Of a stretch of DNA of 64,000 nt, positions 7,235-19,023 are shown in pieces (the first letter of the stretch is position 1; each line of letters begins with the position of its first letter). The notes under the pieces are model-generated. The model saw only the letters and a list, made by a program, of their open reading frames with translations, did no database searches and had not been told where the DNA came from. This DNA comes from Methylobacteriaceae bacterium (GTDB taxonomy: Bacteria; Pseudomonadota; Alphaproteobacteria; Rhizobiales; Beijerinckiaceae). The stretch spans positions 1 to 64,000 of the forward strand of contig CANEZL010000012.1 of assembly GCA_947444195.1 (NCBI GenBank), written 5' to 3'. A program made the position numbers and the translations under genes.

Positions 7235-8203
7235 TCAGTACTTGCGGACCAGGGGAGCCTGGGTGACGGCGGCCGGAGCGGCGGCGGTGTAGAGCGGAGC
7301 GATGATGCGGAACCAGCCGCGGGTCTCGTCCGCGAAGGCGCCGACGCCGCGATCCGCGACGGTGCGGGTGACCATGAGCTGGGCCTTGAAGGCACCGAAG
7401 TCGTAGCCGACGAGGCCACCGGCCGCGAACGTGCCGACGCGGGCGTAGTTCGCGTAGAGCGCACGGTTCCGGTTTACCGGCAGGTCGGTGTAGCCGTAGG
7501 CCACGGCGCCGATCTCGAACTTGCCGAAGGTCTTGGTCGCGGTCAGGTCGAGGTAGAGACCGTCGGACTGGGCCTGCGGGCCGAGGAAGGCGCCCACCGG
7601 ACCGCCGAAGCGGGCGGCGTCGTCCACCGTGAGGTTGTAGGTCATCGCGGCGGTGAGGTTCCAGCCGTCGCCGGTGTACGAGATCGCGCCGGTCTGGCGG
7701 ATCGTGGTGGAGGCGAGAGCGCCGAGAACCGGGGTGCAGCCCGTGACGATCAGGCCGCCGTTGCAGAGCGAGCCGCGGTCGCCGACGTTGATGTAGGCGC
7801 CCACGAGGTAGGCGGCGCTGATCTTGTTGCCCAGGTCGAAGGCGAAGATGTTGCCGACGAAGGGGTTGTAGAAGTAGCTCTGGCTCTGGTTGCCCAGCGG
7901 AGCCGGGTTGTTCGTGCTCACGAAGATCGACGGCACGGCGATGACGGGGATCAGCTGCGCGCCGAAGATCTTCCACGGGGTCGCCCAGGCGAGGATCGGA
8001 ACGTTCACGCCGACGTCCGGAGCGCCGGCCGCATCGCCGCGGCCCCAGCTGAAGGTGTTGATGGCATACACGCCCTCGGGCAGCGGCCCGTAGGCGAGAC
8101 CGACCTGCTCACCCGGCTGGGTGACGGGAGCGGCCTGCGCGATGCTCGCGGTCATGCCGACGCTGAGGGCGACCGCGCCCGCGGCGATCCAGTTCTTGAT
8201 CAT
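7235..8203 (-). CDS. Outer-membrane channel of the MetA/SphA (meta-pathway phenol degradation) family
   Basis: The 322-residue product begins with a clear signal peptide (MIKNWIAAGAVALSVGMTAS, cut after AQA) and continues as alternating aromatic/polar beta strands: GVYAINTFSWGRGDA, KISAAYLVGAYINVGD, GWNLTAAMTYNLTV, GLYLDLTATKTFGKF and AQLMVTRTVADRG. This is the pattern of the COG4313 proteins first noted in phenol meta-cleavage clusters, which form outer-membrane barrels for hydrophobic substrates. No degradation genes are nearby, so its substrate is unknown. The ATG has a strong GGAAGGA ribosome binding site. Confidence 0.8.
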   Translation of the reverse strand: MIKNWIAAGAVALSVGMTASIAQAAPVTQPGEQVGLAYGPLPEGVYAINTFSWGRGDAAGAPDVGVNVPILAWATPWKIFGAQLIPVIAVPSIFVSTNNPAPLGNQSQSYFYNPFVGNIFAFDLGNKISAAYLVGAYINVGDRGSLCNGGLIVTGCTPVLGALASTTIRQTGAISYTGDGWNLTAAMTYNLTVDDAARFGGPVGAFLGPQAQSDGLYLDLTATKTFGKFEIGAVAYGYTDLPVNRNRALYANYARVGTFAAGGLVGYDFGAFKAQLMVTRTVADRGVGAFADETRGWFRIIAPLYTAAAPAAVTQAPLVRKY

Positions 8204-8684
8204 CTTTTCTAGTCCTTCCCAAGGATTTCAGGCTTCCGTCCCGCAGTCCTGGCATTTCACCGCCGGTCCGCCGCCGATGCGGCTCCCCGTGCTTCCGATG
8301 CCAGTGACCCCCTTTACGGTGCCACCCCAAGTCCCAACACGGGGGACTATTCTACAGGTTGGCGCGTAAGGACAGTGGAATGCCTCCAAACCCGGCAGTT
8401 CGAAATCTACCGTTGCGCAAAAGTCGCATTCCCGTCGCGGTGCGGAAGCGGGACTCCTTGGGATGAGCTTGTGCCGGGGAACGGGTGCTCCGGAAAAATA
8501 ACGCAAGACGGTCAAGCTCTTGCGAGTCCCGCGCGGACGGGAGGATTCGGCAGGTCGGCGCGGGACGGTTCGCCGGCGGGCGCGCGGGGCCGGCGCCGCG
8601 CGTGCGGCGCATCGCGAGGCATCGGCCGTCCCGGCGGACCGCCGCGGCACCGAATCACGGGACCGCGGCCCCGGGGACGCGCCC
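8204..8684. other. Intergenic region between the channel gene and uvrA
   Basis: These 481 bases hold the ribosome binding site and leader of the channel gene. On the minus strand a TTGACC (near 8510-8515) could be a -35 element, but I see no convincing -10 at the right distance. The short frames here have no family features or start signals, so I call no gene. Confidence 0.6.
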
Positions 8685-11849
<3,165 letters not shown>

Positions 11850-12346
11850 GGTCGCAGGATCTCTCGGGCAGGCTCTTCGCACCCCGGACCGCCGGGACGC
11901 CTGATCGGGCGGAATGCGGCTCACGGCGCCGCGCCCGCTCATGTCGGCCGTTCCGCGCCGGGGACAAGGCGGCGGACGCGGACCCGTCTCCCGAACCATG
12001 TCCGCGCAGCGGCGATCTTCCTAGAACGAACAGGGTACACGGAGCAAGCCCGGCACGGGCTCGATCGCGGGGACGGCGCGGGGCGGCTATAGCCGGATCA
12101 GCGGTCGACGGCGGGCCGAATACTCTCGTTCGCCCTGGCTCAGGCTCGCGAAGAAGACGACAGATCTCGAACCGTACCGCCGTTTCAGAGATACGAATAC
12201 GCGTCGGATACCCGGCGCAGGGCAGTCCATTTTTTGGGCAATCTGCGGTAATTCTAAGCAGTTATCCCACCGAAAACTGTTCTTTTACAAGGTGCGCCGC
12301 ATCCCGGGGGCAGCACAGTCGCGGCGCGTTTCGGGGAACAAGGGGT
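11850..12346. other. Intergenic region between uvrA and the chemoreceptor gene
   Basis: These 497 bases separate two divergent genes and must contain both promoters. No SOS-type (GTTC-N7-GTTC) operator was recognised in front of uvrA. AAGGGG just before 12347 is the chemoreceptor ribosome binding site. A local AT-rich stretch (12228-12290) is the most likely promoter zone for the plus-strand gene. Confidence 0.55.
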
Positions 12347-14398
12347 ATGCGTGGTTTTCTGGGGTCCCTGCGGGGACGGATCGTCGCCGTCGCCCTGGCG
12401 CCCTGCCTCGCCTTCGGCGCCGTGACGGCGTTCGTGGTGTCGGAGCGGGCGGCGGAACGGGCGGAGATGGCCCGGATGGGCGATCTCGCGTCCCTCGCGA
12501 CCGAGATCAGCGCCTTCATCCACGAGGCCCAGCGCGAGCGCGGCGCCTCCAGCCTGTTCCTCGGCTCAAAGGGCACGCAGTTCAAGGACGACCTCCAGGC
12601 GCAGCGCGGCCGGACCGATGCCGCGGCCCGGCCCCTGGCGGACGGCCTCGCGGAGGCGCGCCTCGCCGCCTTCGGGGCCTCGTTCGCCCGGCGCGGGCAG
12701 GGGCTCGTCCAGGGGCTCGGTCGCCTGAGCGATCTGCGCCGGAGCGTGGACGCCCTGGAAACGCCCGTCCCCCAGGTCGCCGGCGTCTATACGGGGCTGA
12801 TCGGGGAAGGGCTCGGGATCGTGCGGGAGATGGGCGCGGTGGCCGCCCATGCCGGCATCGCGAGCCGGGCCGCCACCTACGCGGCCTTCCTCTCCATGAA
12901 GGAGGCGGCCGGCCAGGAGCGGGCCGCGGGTTCGGCCGCCTTCGCGGCGGGCAGCCTCGACCTTGCCGGGCTCGGACGCTTCGCCGCCCTCGGCGCGAAC
13001 CAGGCCACCTACGGCGCCCTGTTCCGGGCCGGCGCGGGGGCGGAGCCGCAGGCGCTGCTCGACGCGGCCGAGGGGAGCGCGGCGGCGGGCGAGGTCACCC
13101 GCCTGCGCAAGCTCGTGATGGGGACCCTGCCGGGCGAGACCTTCGCCTTCCGCGACGCGCCGCACTGGTTCAAGCTGACCAGCCAGCGCATCGACGCCCT
13201 GAAGCAGATCGAGGACCGGCTGAGCGCCGACCTGATCGGGACCGCGGGCGCGATCCGCGCGCGGGCCGACACCGCCCTGACGGTCTGGATGCTCGCCGGC
13301 CTCGCCACGGTCCTGCTCTCCGGGGCGCTCGCCTTCGCGCTGGGCAGCGCCATCGCCCGGCCGCTGGTGCGGATCTCCGGGATCCTCGGCGCGATCGGCC
13401 GCGGCGAGGAGAACGTGACGATCCCCGAGGGCGGACCGCGCGAGGTGCGCGCCCTCTCGGCCGCCGCCGAGACCTTCCGCCAGAGCGTGGCCGAGCGCCG
13501 CGCCCACCGCGCCGCGCAGGAGCGCCAGACGGCGGAGACCGCCGCCGCCCAGCGCCGGGCGGTGCTGGGCCTCGCCGACGCCTTCGAGGCGGAGGTCGGC
13601 GGCATCGTCCAGACGGTCTCGGCCGCCGCCGCCCAGCTCCAGGCCGCCGCCGACGGCATGGCCCAGGCCGCCGATGAGACCACGGCCCTGAGCCGCCACG
13701 TGGCGAGCGCCTCGCAGGAGGCCGCGCTCTCCGCCGACACCGTGGCCGCGGCCACCGAGGAACTCTCGGTCTCCGTGCGCGAGATCGGCGGCCAGGCCAC
13801 CGCCGCGGCCGACCTCTCGGCCTCCGCCTCCCACGATGCCGAGGCGATGGCCGCCGAGGTGCGCCGCCTCGCCGCCGCCGCGGGCAGCATCGGCCAGATC
13901 GTCGGCCTGATCTCCGAGATCGCGAGCCAGACGAACCTCCTCGCCCTGAACGCCACCATCGAGGCGGCCCGGGCCGGGGAGGCCGGGCGCGGCTTCGCCG
14001 TGGTCGCCGCCGAGGTGAAGAACCTCGCCGGCCAGACGGCCAAGGCCACCGACGAGATCGCCGCCAAGGTCACCGAGATCTCGGCCTCCACGGACGCCTC
14101 GGTCGCGGCCATCACCGGCATCACCGGCCGGATCCGGCAGCTCTCGCAGGTCGGCAGCGACATCGCCGCCGCGGTGGAGGAGCAGGGCGCGGCCACCACC
14201 GAGATCGCCCGCACCACGGCGCAGAGCTCGAAGAACAGCCGGGCGGTGTCCGGCCACATCGCCGGCGTCAGCGAGACCGCGGCCACGGCGAGCGCCGGCT
14301 CGGCCCAGGTCCTCGCCGCGGCCGACGACCTGTCGCGGCAGGCCAACGTCCTGCGCGAGACGGTGGGCGGCTTCCTCGCCACGGTGCGGGCGGCCTGA
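12347..14398 (+). CDS. Methyl-accepting chemotaxis protein with NIT (nitrate/nitrite sensing) domain
   Basis: The 683-residue chemoreceptor has a first membrane segment ([20 protein letters not shown], about 12-31), a large helical periplasmic part (about 35-305) with the NIT-domain pattern [18 protein letters not shown] and [11 protein letters not shown], a second membrane segment (about 308-332, [20 protein letters not shown]), a HAMP linker and a signalling domain. The hairpin tip is canonical: [40 protein letters not shown] domains are thought to bind nitrate or nitrite, so this receptor may direct motility toward nitrogen oxides; that is family knowledge, not seen directly. No che genes are adjacent. 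It is convergent with the GrpB-like gene, with a repeat between them. Confidence 0.92.
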   Translation: MRGFLGSLRGRIVAVALAPCLAFGAVTAFVVSERAAERAEMARMGDLASLATEISAFIHEAQRERGASSLFLGSKGTQFKDDLQAQRGRTDAAARPLADGLAEARLAAFGASFARRGQGLVQGLGRLSDLRRSVDALETPVPQVAGVYTGLIGEGLGIVREMGAVAAHAGIASRAATYAAFLSMKEAAGQERAAGSAAFAAGSLDLAGLGRFAALGANQATYGALFRAGAGAEPQALLDAAEGSAAAGEVTRLRKLVMGTLPGETFAFRDAPHWFKLTSQRIDALKQIEDRLSADLIGTAGAIRARADTALTVWMLAGLATVLLSGALAFALGSAIARPLVRISGILGAIGRGEENVTIPEGGPREVRALSAAAETFRQSVAERRAHRAAQERQTAETAAAQRRAVLGLADAFEAEVGGIVQTVSAAAAQLQAAADGMAQAADETTALSRHVASASQEAALSADTVAAATEELSVSVREIGGQATAAADLSASASHDAEAMAAEVRRLAAAAGSIGQIVGLISEIASQTNLLALNATIEAARAGEAGRGFAVVAAEVKNLAGQTAKATDEIAAKVTEISASTDASVAAITGITGRIRQLSQVGSDIAAAVEEQGAATTEIARTTAQSSKNSRAVSGHIAGVSETAATASAGSAQVLAAADDLSRQANVLRETVGGFLATVRAA

Positions 14399-14766
14399 CG
14401 GAGGGGCCGATGGCGGCGCGCATCCCGGCGACGCGGGGTGCGCCCGCTCCCGCAGGGGCGGGGTGACCGCCCACGGGCCCCTGGATCGACCTTCGGATCC
14501 ACCTTCGACCCGTCCGGACGCCGCGTCGGACCTCTGCGATCGCCCTGCGGGGCGGGGCGGGGCACGGGCGCCCCTCCGTTCACGCGGAGGCGATTTCTCC
14601 GATCGGGCCCGCGAGGCGCGCCTGGAGCACGATGCGGAGAAGCGGAATCCGGTATTCCGCATCGTGCGATCGGAAGAGGATCGAGCGCGCTGTCGGCTCC
14701 GTAAGAGAGCAGCACGCTCCAGACGCCGCCAGCCTCCCCCCTGACGATAGCCCCTGCGGCCTCGGA
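14399..14766. other. Intergenic region with family A palindrome
   Basis: These 368 bases lie between convergent genes. Apart from the palindrome at 14627-14667 and a second half-copy of the same element near 14680-14720 (GAGCGCGCTG...CAGCACGCTCC), I see nothing gene-like; the short frames are Arg/Pro-rich high-GC noise. Confidence 0.6.
14627..14667. repeat. Dispersed palindrome, family A
   Basis: GCACGATGCGGA (14627-14638) and TCCGCATCGTGC (14656-14667) form a perfect 12-bp inverted repeat around GGAATCCGG. It shares arm and core with 167-212 and 51005-51109. Confidence 0.75.
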
Positions 14767-15276
14767 TCACGCGTCCGATGCGGCCAACCGGAGCACCTCG
14801 GCCACGAAGGCGTCCTTGGCCGCCCGGTAGGGGGCCATCGGCCCGTCGTGGTGGGCCCGCTTCAGGTCGTTGTAGCGCCGGAGCAGGGCGGGATCGGTCC
14901 GCAGGGCCTCGGCGAAGCGGTGGAAGCCGTCGAGGGCGCCGCCCTTCACGGTCAGTTGGATGCCGAGATGGGGCGTCCGCCGGGCATCCTCGAAGGCCGC
15001 GAAGCCGTCGGTCCGCGCCGAGCCGGCATTCCGGCCGAACGCGCCCGCGAGGCCGGCTTCCGCCGCGGCGAAATCCGCGGCCTCGACGCGCACCACGATG
15101 TCGAGATCGCCCTTCGTGAGGCAGCCGGGGATCGCGGTCGCGCCGACATGCAGAACCTCCGCCGAGGGCGGCAGGCGCGCGACGAGATCGCGCCGCACCG
15201 CCGCGAACAGCCGGTCGGCCGCCGCGCGCGCCGCGTCCGGATCCGGGGCGAGGCTGAAGGTGTCCGGATGGGTCAC
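14767..15276 (-). CDS. GrpB-family (UPF0157) nucleotidyltransferase-like protein
   Basis: The 169-residue product carries the GrpB pattern EVLHVGATAIPGCLTKGDLDIVVRV, a variant of the nucleotidyltransferase GS-x(n)-D-x-D site in which Ser is replaced by Ala but the DLDIVV acidic pair is kept. The end HRFAEALRTDPALLRRYNDLKR with the final DAFVAEVLRLA is also typical of the family. Members are predicted to transfer nucleotides; the substrate is unknown. The start is GTG 15276, placed right at the T tract of the terminator of the upstream gene, so an internal start or initiation from a leaderless or separate promoter is possible. It converges with the chemoreceptor gene. Confidence 0.75.
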   Translation of the reverse strand: MTHPDTFSLAPDPDAARAAADRLFAAVRRDLVARLPPSAEVLHVGATAIPGCLTKGDLDIVVRVEAADFAAAEAGLAGAFGRNAGSARTDGFAAFEDARRTPHLGIQLTVKGGALDGFHRFAEALRTDPALLRRYNDLKRAHHDGPMAPYRAAKDAFVAEVLRLAASDA

Positions 15277-15277
15277 G

Positions 15278-15311
15278 AAAAAGGCCCCCCGGACAATGGA
15301 TCCGGGGGGCC
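15278..15311 (-). terminator. Strong rho-independent terminator of the GH25 gene
   Basis: On the minus strand an 11-bp perfect stem (arms 15301-15311 and 15283-15293, GGCCCCCCGGA) with a 7-nt loop is followed by TTTTT at 15282-15278. It lies 27 nt downstream of the lysozyme stop and its T tract abuts the GTG start of the next gene. Confidence 0.9.
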
Positions 15312-15337
15312 CTGCGCCGGGGAGGCGGCGGTCGGCC

Positions 15338-16195
15338 TCACTTGTTCGTGCAGAGACCCTGCTGGGACAGGTGCCGGTGGTCGCGCGGGTCGCAATCGGT
15401 GGAGAGGAAGGAGGCCCATTCGGAGGGCGTGCCGTAGAAGGCGTTGCGGTCCACGTCCCCGCGCACGCCCGGCACCCGGCCCGTGGAGGTGAACTGCCAG
15501 AGCATCCACTTGCGGTTGGAGAAGCGCTGCTCCGGCTCCGCCGCGGTGGAGCGCAGCCAGTGCGGGTAGTCCGGCAGCTCGCCCTCCAGCACGTCCTTGT
15601 GGAAGGTGATGTCCGTGTAGATGATCGGCCGCTTGCCCGTGTAGCGCTCCATCTCCTCGAGCATGTAGCGGGTCATCGCCAGGGCCTGGGCCTTGGGCAG
15701 CTTCTTCGGGCAGGTCTGCGAGTGGCCGTTCCACTCCACGTCGAGGACGGGGGGGAGGGCGGTCGGGTCGTTCGGCACGTTGCGCTTGAACCAGTCCATC
15801 TGGTCCTTGGCCGAGCGGCACCAGAACACGAAGTGGTAGGCGCCCCGCGGCACGCCGGCCCGGCCCGCGCCCTCCCAGTTCTCGCGGAAGCGCTCGTCCA
15901 CGTGGTCGCCGCCCTCGGTGGCCTTGATGAAGGCGAACTGCGTGCCCGCGCTCTTCACCGAGGCCCAGTCGATCGGGCCCTGCCACTTGGAGATGTCGAT
16001 CCCCTGGATCGGGCGCGTCTTGGCGCGGGCGACCCCCGGATGGGGCTTCACGTCGCCCTTGGTCGGGTAGAAGTCCGGATTGCCGGCGCAGGCCGCGAGC
16101 GAGGCGAGGCAGGCGGCGGCGAGAATCCGTCTGGCATGTCCGCCGAGCACGGAGACACGGGTCGACGTCAGGGAAAGCCCGTTTCTCAGCGACAT
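15338..16195 (-). CDS. GH25 family lysozyme, predicted lipoprotein
   Basis: The 285-residue product from ATG 16195 has a lipoprotein signal ending LASLAAC (lipobox Cys about residue 36). The mature part is a glycoside hydrolase 25 muramidase: IQGIDISKWQGPIDW with the first catalytic-site Asp, FAFIKATEGG, AYHFVFW, and VLDVEWNGH carrying the paired Asp and Glu. The end KWMLWQFTSTG is the usual last strand. It should cleave the 1,4-beta bond between N-acetylmuramic acid and N-acetylglucosamine from a membrane anchor in the periplasm. The frame is open upstream to 16312, but the lipoprotein signal supports 16195. It is transcribed divergently from the DUF488 gene. Confidence 0.88.
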   Translation of the reverse strand: MSLRNGLSLTSTRVSVLGGHARRILAAACLASLAACAGNPDFYPTKGDVKPHPGVARAKTRPIQGIDISKWQGPIDWASVKSAGTQFAFIKATEGGDHVDERFRENWEGAGRAGVPRGAYHFVFWCRSAKDQMDWFKRNVPNDPTALPPVLDVEWNGHSQTCPKKLPKAQALAMTRYMLEEMERYTGKRPIIYTDITFHKDVLEGELPDYPHWLRSTAAEPEQRFSNRKWMLWQFTSTGRVPGVRGDVDRNAFYGTPSEWASFLSTDCDPRDHRHLSQQGLCTNK

Positions 16196-16393
16196 CGTTG
16201 CCCGCCACCTGCGAAATGCGCCACACAGAGAGGTATTCGATGCCCACTGCGCGGTTAACGGACCTTTGACAGCAATGCGGCGGAATTCCGGAACCCGTTG
16301 CAGAACGGGCACATAGGCCCGGCATTGCCCGTCCGCGCGCCGGTCCGGCCCGCGTTAAGCCCCGGTACAGCAACGCTTCTTCGGATCGCGCCC

Positions 16394-16837
16394 GTGCACA
16401 AGACTCTGTTCACCATAGGCTACGAAGGCCTCGACCCGCGGGCGCTCACCGACGCGCTCCGGGGCGCCGGGGTCGCACGCCTCGCCGACGTGCGCGCCGT
16501 GGCGAACTCGCGCAAGCGCGGCTTCTCGAAGGGCGCCCTCAAGGCGGGGGTGGAGGAGGCGGGAATGGCCTACGCGCATCTGTGCGGGCTGGGCACGCCG
16601 AAGGCCGGGCGCGAGGCCGCCCGCGCCCACGATGCGGGGCTGATGCGGCGGATCTACTGCGAGGCGGTGCTCGACACCGCCGATGGCGGCCTCGCCCTCG
16701 ACGCGCTCGCGGCGATGGCCGAGGCGGCGCCGACCTGCCTGCTCTGCTTCGAGCGCGACCCGGCCCTCTGCCACCGCCGCGTCCTGGCCGAGCGCCTGGA
16801 GGCGCGGGGCTTCGCGACGGTCGACCTGTTCGGCTGA
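16394..16837 (+). CDS. DUF488 family protein
   Basis: The 147-residue product matches the DUF488 pattern: LFTIGYEGLDPRALTDALRGAGV, then LADVRAVANSRKRGFSKGAL (the Asp-Val-Arg-x-x-Pro/Ala-x-Ser segment), YAHLCGLGTPK, and CLLCFERDPALCHRRVLAERL, the Cys-His end typical of the family. Function is not established; the family is cytosolic and sometimes linked to stress or nucleic-acid genes. I place the start at GTG 16394, where the homologous region begins; the frame is open to 16298. A dispersed repeat follows the gene. Confidence 0.8.
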   Translation: MHKTLFTIGYEGLDPRALTDALRGAGVARLADVRAVANSRKRGFSKGALKAGVEEAGMAYAHLCGLGTPKAGREAARAHDAGLMRRIYCEAVLDTADGGLALDALAAMAEAAPTCLLCFERDPALCHRRVLAERLEARGFATVDLFG

Positions 16838-16849
16838 GACGGGTTCCAG

Positions 16850-16982
16850 GGCTCGGCCTCATCTTGAGGTGTCCCGTGAGCGGCCTCGAAGGAGGCCTCC
16901 GGAAGGCGCCGAGATCCCTGGAGGGCTCCTTCGAGGCCTCCGCTGCGCTCCGGCGCCTCAGGATGAGGCCGAGGAGGGACAG
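16850..16982. repeat. Dispersed repeat, family C
   Basis: The stretch reads CTCGGCCTCATCTTGAGG near the left end and CCTCAGGATGAGGCCGAGG at the right end, an imperfect long inverted repeat, with inner GGAGGCCTCCGGA and ATCCCTGGAG blocks. A related copy lies at 33160-33283. It occupies most of the gap between the DUF488 gene and the next gene. Confidence 0.7.
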
Positions 16983-17045
16983 GCCGGAAACCCCCGTCAC
17001 GGAGCGCCCCGCCTTCCCCGCGGGAGAGGCCGGGCGCGTCGGGGC

Positions 17046-17501
17046 TCAGGCGCTCGGCTCGAAGCCGAGGCGGAAGCGCGTCCGCGCCTCCGGGCCCCGC
17101 CGCAGGAGCCGGGCCGAGAGCCGCGACAGGCCGGCGCGCAGCTCCGCCGCGAGGGCGAGGCCGTCGGCGCGCAGGCGCAGCAGGGCCCCGCGCAGGCGGG
17201 CCGGCACCGGCCGGGCGCGGACCGTGGCGGCGCGGCGCAGGGGCAGGGTCTCCGGCTCCGGCGCGGCCACCGGCACGTAGAGGGCCTCGAAGAAGGAGAG
17301 GTCGAACAGGAGCGCGCCGTCCTCCGCCGTGACCGCCATCGCCGCGTTGAGCAGGCGCGGCTCGCCGCCGTGATCGGCCACGAGGCGGCGCACGATGACG
17401 CGGGCGATGTCGCGGGCCTCGCCCGCATCCGCGACCCACTGGCCGGTGCGCTCGGGCAGGAAGGTCTCGTCGAGGCGGATGTTGAAGAAGACGCGGATCA
17501 C
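17046..17501 (-). CDS. DUF6894-like protein with C-terminal extension
   Basis: The 151-residue product begins MIRVFFNIRLDETFLPERTG and continues DAGEARDIARVIVRRLVADHGG, which follows the DUF6894 plan (short strand with paired aromatics, Asp-containing turn, helix) seen in the two shorter proteins at 20252 and 21144. Unlike them it has a basic Leu/Arg-rich extension of about 65 residues with no recognisable motif. It is cytoplasmic with no signal or membrane segment. Function is unknown; DUF6894 proteins are common as many small paralogues in Methylobacterium. Similarity to DUF6894 is my judgement from pattern, not a search. Confidence 0.55.
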   Translation of the reverse strand: MIRVFFNIRLDETFLPERTGQWVADAGEARDIARVIVRRLVADHGGEPRLLNAAMAVTAEDGALLFDLSFFEALYVPVAAPEPETLPLRRAATVRARPVPARLRGALLRLRADGLALAAELRAGLSRLSARLLRRGPEARTRFRLGFEPSA

Positions 17502-17635
17502 GATCGGGCACCCCTGTTCGTGCGGGCTGCGGACCTGCGGGACGGCGCGTCCGCCCCGCGGCGGTCGCGCTCCCCACCGGCATGGATGCCGGTTCGGTGC
17601 GGGAAGCGCGTCATGGCAAGGATCCGGCGCGGGCT

Positions 17636-17884
17636 TCAGGCCGCCCGGACGTCGAGGGCCGGGGCGGACAGTTCGGCGGCGGGCAAATCGGCGGCGGGCA
17701 GGTCGGCGGGCTCGGCCGCGCGGGGGTGGAAGGCGTCGGCGAGCAGGGTGAGGCGCCGGGCCATGTCGCGCACCTCGTTGAGGGCGATGGCCTTCTGCCC
17801 CTCCTTCACCGCCCGCGTGATGTCGCTGATCTGCGACGTCGCGATGCGCTTCAGCTCGGCGGAGAGCTGGTCCTTGGTCATCAT
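17636..17884 (-). CDS. Small helical protein of unknown function
   Basis: The frame gives 82 residues from ATG 17884 (a second ATG follows at once). The first 52 residues look like two helices (DQLSAELKRIATSQISDI, EVRDMARRLTLLADAF), and the end has a short repeated LPAA/ELSAPA pattern (PADLPAADLPAAEL). There is no signal peptide, membrane segment or known family. It lies downstream of the luxI gene on the same strand but is separated from it by a stem-loop at 17953-17982, so it is probably transcribed on its own. Confidence 0.55.
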   Translation of the reverse strand: MMTKDQLSAELKRIATSQISDITRAVKEGQKAIALNEVRDMARRLTLLADAFHPRAAEPADLPAADLPAAELSAPALDVRAA

Positions 17885-17952
17885 CGGCTCGGGTCCCGGA
17901 GATCCTCTCAAGGCCGACACCCTCGCGCGCGCACCGTTACCAGAGGGTTTAA

Positions 17953-17982
17953 GGGCGGCGGCCGGATCCCCGGCCGCCGCCC
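17953..17982 (-). terminator. GC-rich stem-loop downstream of the luxI operon
   Basis: GGGCGGCGGCCGG and its complement make a perfect 13-bp stem with a 4-nt loop. On the minus strand it is followed by TTAAACCC, a weak T tract. It lies 52 nt after the stop of the small gene behind luxI, where a terminator would be expected. Confidence 0.6.
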
Positions 17983-18033
17983 TACCGCGTTGACGGATCT
18001 GCCGTTTCCCAGCTCCGGCCGCGAGCGTCCGCC

Positions 18034-18243
18034 TCACCCCCTCGCGCGGCCCGGCCCCTGCCGGGCGAGCTGTCGCGCGACCCGGCGCAGGAGCGCCTCC
18101 AGGGGGTCGCGGATGTCGGCGGGCCCCTCCCGCGCGACGATGGCGTGGGCCTCGGCGCAGATCTCGGCGAGGCGCCGGAGGCTGCGCTCCGCCTCCTCCG
18201 GCCCGCCGTCGGGCCCCTCGGGCAGCTTGCGCGGCGCGGCCAT
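18034..18243 (-). CDS. Small protein co-transcribed with luxI
   Basis: This 69-residue frame starts 10 nt after the luxI stop on the same strand, so it is probably in the same transcript. The product (MAAPRKLPEGPDGG, then a helical stretch EEAERSLRRLAEICAEAHAI and ALLRRVARQLARQGPG) has one Cys, no signal peptide and no recognisable family. It may be a small helical regulator or a leftover; its link to signalling rests only on position. Confidence 0.5.
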   Translation of the reverse strand: MAAPRKLPEGPDGGPEEAERSLRRLAEICAEAHAIVAREGPADIRDPLEALLRRVARQLARQGPGRARG

Positions 18244-18253
18244 CGCCTCCCCC

Positions 18254-18886
18254 TCAGCTCGCCAGGCGCCGCGGCCCGGCGGGGCGGGCCACGAGGACGC
18301 TCTCCTGCGCCCCGCGGGTCTCGCGCAGGCGCTTCAGGGTGCGGTGGTCGAAAGCGGCGCTCACCGCCACCGTGTCCTCGCCGGAGATCGGCTGCGGCAG
18401 GCCGAGGGGCGTCACGCGGAAATGCAGCTGGACGAGGCGCAGCAGCCAGAGCGGGTTCATCTCGATGACGATGGCCTCGACGCCGGATTCGAGCCCCCAC
18501 TCGACGATGCCGGTGAGGAGCGCGCTGCCCACCGGGCTGAGGATGCGCCCGCGGTCCCGGTGGCCGCGGGCGACGGCGTAGCGGGTCCATTCCCAGACGC
18601 GGGGGCTGCGCGGCGGCTCGACCTCGCAGAGGTCCGGCAGGACCTCGGTCAGGAGATAGGGGCGGGTGGTCGGCAGCATGCGCTGGTATCCGACGACGCA
18701 CGCCTCCTGGATCGCCAGCATGTGCAGGGCGTGGTCGTCGTCGAAGGCGTCGATCTCGCGCCCGTCCGGCCGGGCGAGAGCGGTCCAGCCCTTCTCCTCC
18801 ACGAAGACTTGGTGGCGCAGACGGAAGGCCTGCTCCATGGCATTCGTGTAACGATGTCTGTTTTCCGGCGTGACGACGTGGATCAT
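18254..18886 (-). CDS. Acyl-homoserine-lactone synthase (LuxI family)
   Basis: LuxI enzymes make N-acyl-homoserine lactone signals from S-adenosylmethionine and acyl-ACP or acyl-CoA. The 210-residue product has the full invariant set: R24, F28 and W34 in FRLRHQVFVEEKGW, D46 and D49 in EIDAFDDD, R69 in GYQRML, and E99 and R102 in WEWTRYAV. ATG 18886 is preceded by GGAG at the right distance. The acyl chain made cannot be read from the sequence. The luxR homologue lies 128 nt upstream on the same strand, so the pair runs luxR then luxI, with two small palindromes between them that could serve autoregulation. Confidence 0.93.
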   Translation of the reverse strand: MIHVVTPENRHRYTNAMEQAFRLRHQVFVEEKGWTALARPDGREIDAFDDDHALHMLAIQEACVVGYQRMLPTTRPYLLTEVLPDLCEVEPPRSPRVWEWTRYAVARGHRDRGRILSPVGSALLTGIVEWGLESGVEAIVIEMNPLWLLRLVQLHFRVTPLGLPQPISGEDTVAVSAAFDHRTLKRLRETRGAQESVLVARPAGPRRLAS

Positions 18887-18925
18887 CGCGATCTCCAGAT
18901 GCTGGATGACCGCCAATATCGACAA

Positions 18926-18936
18926 CCTCACAGAGG
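18926..18936. promoter_or_regulatory. Candidate operator in the luxR-luxI gap
   Basis: CCTC-ACA-GAGG is a small palindrome 40 bp before the luxI start, and the preceding AACCTCA is repeated in the palindrome at 19009-19023. It may be part of a regulator site; it does not match the classical 20-bp lux box. Confidence 0.3.
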
Positions 18937-19008
18937 CATCACAGTCCGCGATCGCGTACCATCGGGGCGCTTCCCCGGGGGGAGGGCCCGTCTTTCGACG
19001 GACCGCGC

Positions 19009-19023
19009 ATAACCTCAGGTTAT
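19009..19023. promoter_or_regulatory. Perfect 15-bp palindrome upstream of luxI
   Basis: ATAACCTCAGGTTAT is a perfect odd palindrome that includes the luxR stop codon and lies 122 bp before the luxI start. CCT...AGG half-sites are reminiscent of lux-type boxes (ACCTG...CAGGT) with the spacer removed. LuxR binding is a guess; a short terminator is the alternative. Confidence 0.4.

Noticed and set aside
8228..8650. Short minus-strand frames in the gap upstream of the channel gene
   Set aside because: Cys/Arg-rich noise without start signals; no family pattern.
14438..14744. Plus-strand frames of 88-93 residues after the chemoreceptor
   Set aside because: They run through a palindromic repeat and are Arg/Pro-rich, so they are not likely to be genes.
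12566..14770. Long minus-strand frames opposite the chemoreceptor
   Set aside because: They mirror the coding frame of a chemoreceptor with intact signalling motifs; the products have no domain pattern.
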